The position numbers and the translations under genes were made by a program. DNA of 64,000 bases, from NCBI GenBank assembly GCA_019744815.1, contig JAIEUA010000012.1, forward strand, positions 209,844 to 273,843, read 5' to 3'. Within the stretch, counting starts at the first letter, position 1. Every line of letters begins with the position of its first letter. Shown one piece after another: positions 62,986-64,000 of this stretch. Source of the DNA: Phycisphaerales bacterium. Lineage in GTDB: Bacteria > Planctomycetota > Phycisphaerae > Phycisphaerales > UBA1924. The notes below the pieces were generated by a model. That model saw nothing but the letters and a program-made list of their open reading frames with translations, had not been told where the DNA came from and ran no database searches.

Positions 62986-63492
62986 ATGCATGAGTCATCC
63001 AATCAACAGCTTGACGGGCGAAGTGGTGGGACGCGGAGTTGGTTGGGGTTGGTCGTGTGGATGGCGCTGTGCTTTGGTGCCGCGGCGGTCGGGTCGTTGT
63101 CGATGCCGGGGGCGTGGTATGCGAGCTTGAACAAGCCGAGTTGGAATCCGCCGAGCTGGGTGTTTGGGCCGGTGTGGACGGCGCTGTACGTGGCGATGGC
63201 GGTGGCGGCGTGGCTGGTGTGGAGGCGGGGCGGGTTTGCGGTGCAGGGGCGGGCGCTTGGGTTGTTTTTGTTGCAGCTCGCGCTGAATGCGGCGTGGAGT
63301 CCGGTGTTCTTCGGGATGCAGCGGATCGGGCTGGCGCTGGTGGTGATGCTGCTGTTGTGGGCGGCGATCGCGGCGACGATGGTGGTGTTCTTCCGGGTGA
63401 GCCGCGGGGCGGGGTGGTTGCTGGTGCCGTACCTGGCGTGGGTGAGCTTTGCGGCGGTGTTGAACGGGACGTTGTGGAGGATGAATGGGTGA
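62986..63492 (+). CDS. tspO: TspO/MBR family membrane protein
   Basis: TspO proteins bind tetrapyrroles and respond to oxidative and light stress. The 168-aa protein has five hydrophobic helices. The family's aromatic signatures are [25 protein letters not shown] and [21 protein letters not shown]. The start is taken as the ATG at 62986, with about 25 residues of soluble N-terminus; no clear Shine-Dalgarno sequence is seen. It stands alone next to the DUF1801 gene on the other strand. Confidence 0.92.
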   Translation: MHESSNQQLDGRSGGTRSWLGLVVWMALCFGAAAVGSLSMPGAWYASLNKPSWNPPSWVFGPVWTALYVAMAVAAWLVWRRGGFAVQGRALGLFLLQLALNAAWSPVFFGMQRIGLALVVMLLLWAAIAATMVVFFRVSRGAGWLLVPYLAWVSFAAVLNGTLWRMNG

Positions 63493-63686
63493 GGGAGCAG
63501 TGGGGCAGTGGGGGAGTGGGGAGTGGGGCAGAGAACGAAGACGAGCGCGGTGGGCGCAAGAGATCGCTTGCGGGGATTTGTGGGGCTCCCGCTTGGCTGG
63601 CGATCATGACAAGGCGCCGAGGTTGGCTTCGAGGGTTGCGGTGAGGGGAGGGGCGCGCGGCGGTGGGGAGGTGGGATGCGGAGGAT

Positions 63687-63720
63687 CCACTCGCTGACGC
63701 TCGGGGCGCGTCAAGACGGG
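63687..63720 (+). repeat. Copy of the GCTGACGCTCGGGG repeat
   Basis: Matches the 35021-35050 copy over CCACTCGCTGACGCTCGGGG, then has GCG instead of CTCG before TCAAG. Confidence 0.8.
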
Positions 63721-63954
63721 CGGAGGCGAGGATGTGCGGTTTTGGATGTCTGTGCGCGGCGCAGGAGTCGGTGCGTCGGTGGCCCCACGCTGGCGCGTGG
63801 GGTTCGTTGGGAGCGGTGCTGCGGCGGCGGTGGATTGGACCGCGCGGGTGTTCAGGTGAGTCTCGTTCCCCTCAGTTGCTCGACATGTGGCTTGGCCTGT
63901 GGCCAAGCGGTCCTCTCCTTCCACGTCCTGCGGGGCGGGGAGAGGAGTGGGGAG

Positions 63955-63990
63955 ACCCGCTCGCTCACGCTCGGGGCTCGTCAAGACAGG
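63955..63990 (+). repeat. Copy of the GCTGACGCTCGGGG repeat
   Basis: Matches the family over CGCTCGCTCACGCTCGGGG and CTCGTCAAGACAGG, in the same orientation as the copy at 63687. Confidence 0.8.
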
Positions 63991-64000
63991 TGAAGGAGAT

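Larger units (their letters stand above)
63493..64000. other. Repeat-rich end of window without a gene
   Basis: The stretch contains the G-rich motif at 63495-63531 shared with the infB-ylxP gap, and two copies of the GCTGACGCTCGGGG repeat (63687-63720, 63955-63990). It also holds a palindrome at 63783-63802 (CCCCACGC with GCGTGGGG) and another at 63890-63908 (GCTTGGCC with GGCCAAGC). Open frames here are translations of these repeats. Confidence 0.7.

Noticed and set aside
63604..63984. A 126-codon frame at the window's end beginning with the TSPER motif
   Set aside because: It consists almost entirely of translated repeats (TSPERQRV- and NPTRQRG-like strings).

Overview
The window is about 64 kb of GC-rich chromosomal DNA that best fits a planctomycete, most likely class Phycisphaerae. 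Three things point there. Four secreted proteins end in paired dockerin-like repeats (CPxDLNxDxxVDDxDF). Two proteins end in a short variant PEP-CTERM sorting tail (IPAPASLALAGLGG followed by Arg). Several families of short palindromic repeats are scattered between genes. This placement rests on recognising protein families and was not tested by a phylogeny. There is no prophage, transposase, CRISPR array or rRNA operon, and the genes look like ordinary, mostly vertically inherited chromosome.

Layout. 1-5.1 kb: the end of a prolyl oligopeptidase, a polysaccharide deacetylase, ribosomal proteins S12 and S7 (no EF-G gene beside them), a single-domain response regulator and an unrecognised protein. 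5.3-10 kb: a secreted D-Ala-D-Ala carboxypeptidase, a small unknown gene, a GNAT acetyltransferase and guaA. 10.1-12.4 kb: a tight run of lipoprotein, RsbW-like kinase, STAS protein and MlaE-type permease. 12.4-23.7 kb: pmpR, a very large TPR lipoprotein and the nusA-infB-ylxP-rbfA operon, which also carries an unusual helix-hairpin-helix protein. 23.7-27.1 kb: fliM, a DsbD-like reductase and tRNA-Gly. 27.1-36 kb: a secretome island of two paralogous metzincins, an M14 carboxypeptidase and a GH18 protein, all with the same C-terminal tag, then an FkbM methyltransferase. 36.1-44 kb: Ppx/GppA phosphatase, a DUF3467 protein and argC-argB-argF-argG-argH. 44.2-47.4 kb: a solute-binding protein next to a hybrid histidine kinase, and tRNA-Val. 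47.6-53.2 kb: two tandem sorting-signal proteins, a carboxyl-terminal processing protease and a kinase-like protein. 53.2-57.8 kb: a symporter, GH20 hexosaminidase and AnmK operon. 58.2-62 kb: Tat-exported superoxide dismutase, an arylsulfatase interrupted by an in-frame TGA, and its formylglycine-generating enzyme. 62-64 kb: small genes, TspO and a repeat-rich end.

How the parts work together. Arginine biosynthesis is nearly complete, but argD and argJ/argA are not here. The symporter, GH20 and AnmK genes form a plausible cell-wall amino-sugar salvage unit. The formylglycine-generating enzyme activates the neighbouring sulfatase. The RsbW and STAS proteins are coupled to a lipid-transport permease. 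The nusA-infB-ylxP-rbfA genes join transcription termination, translation initiation and ribosome maturation.

The observations most worth checking are: the sulfatase whose TGA sits where the reading frame resumes for 50 family-like codons; the shared C-terminal Cys-Pro-ending tag on four consecutive hydrolases; the partner-switch and MlaE cluster; the solute-binding protein and hybrid kinase pair; the sorting-signal gene pair with a shared structured leader; and the palindromic repeat families, one of which forms the C-terminus of a protein.
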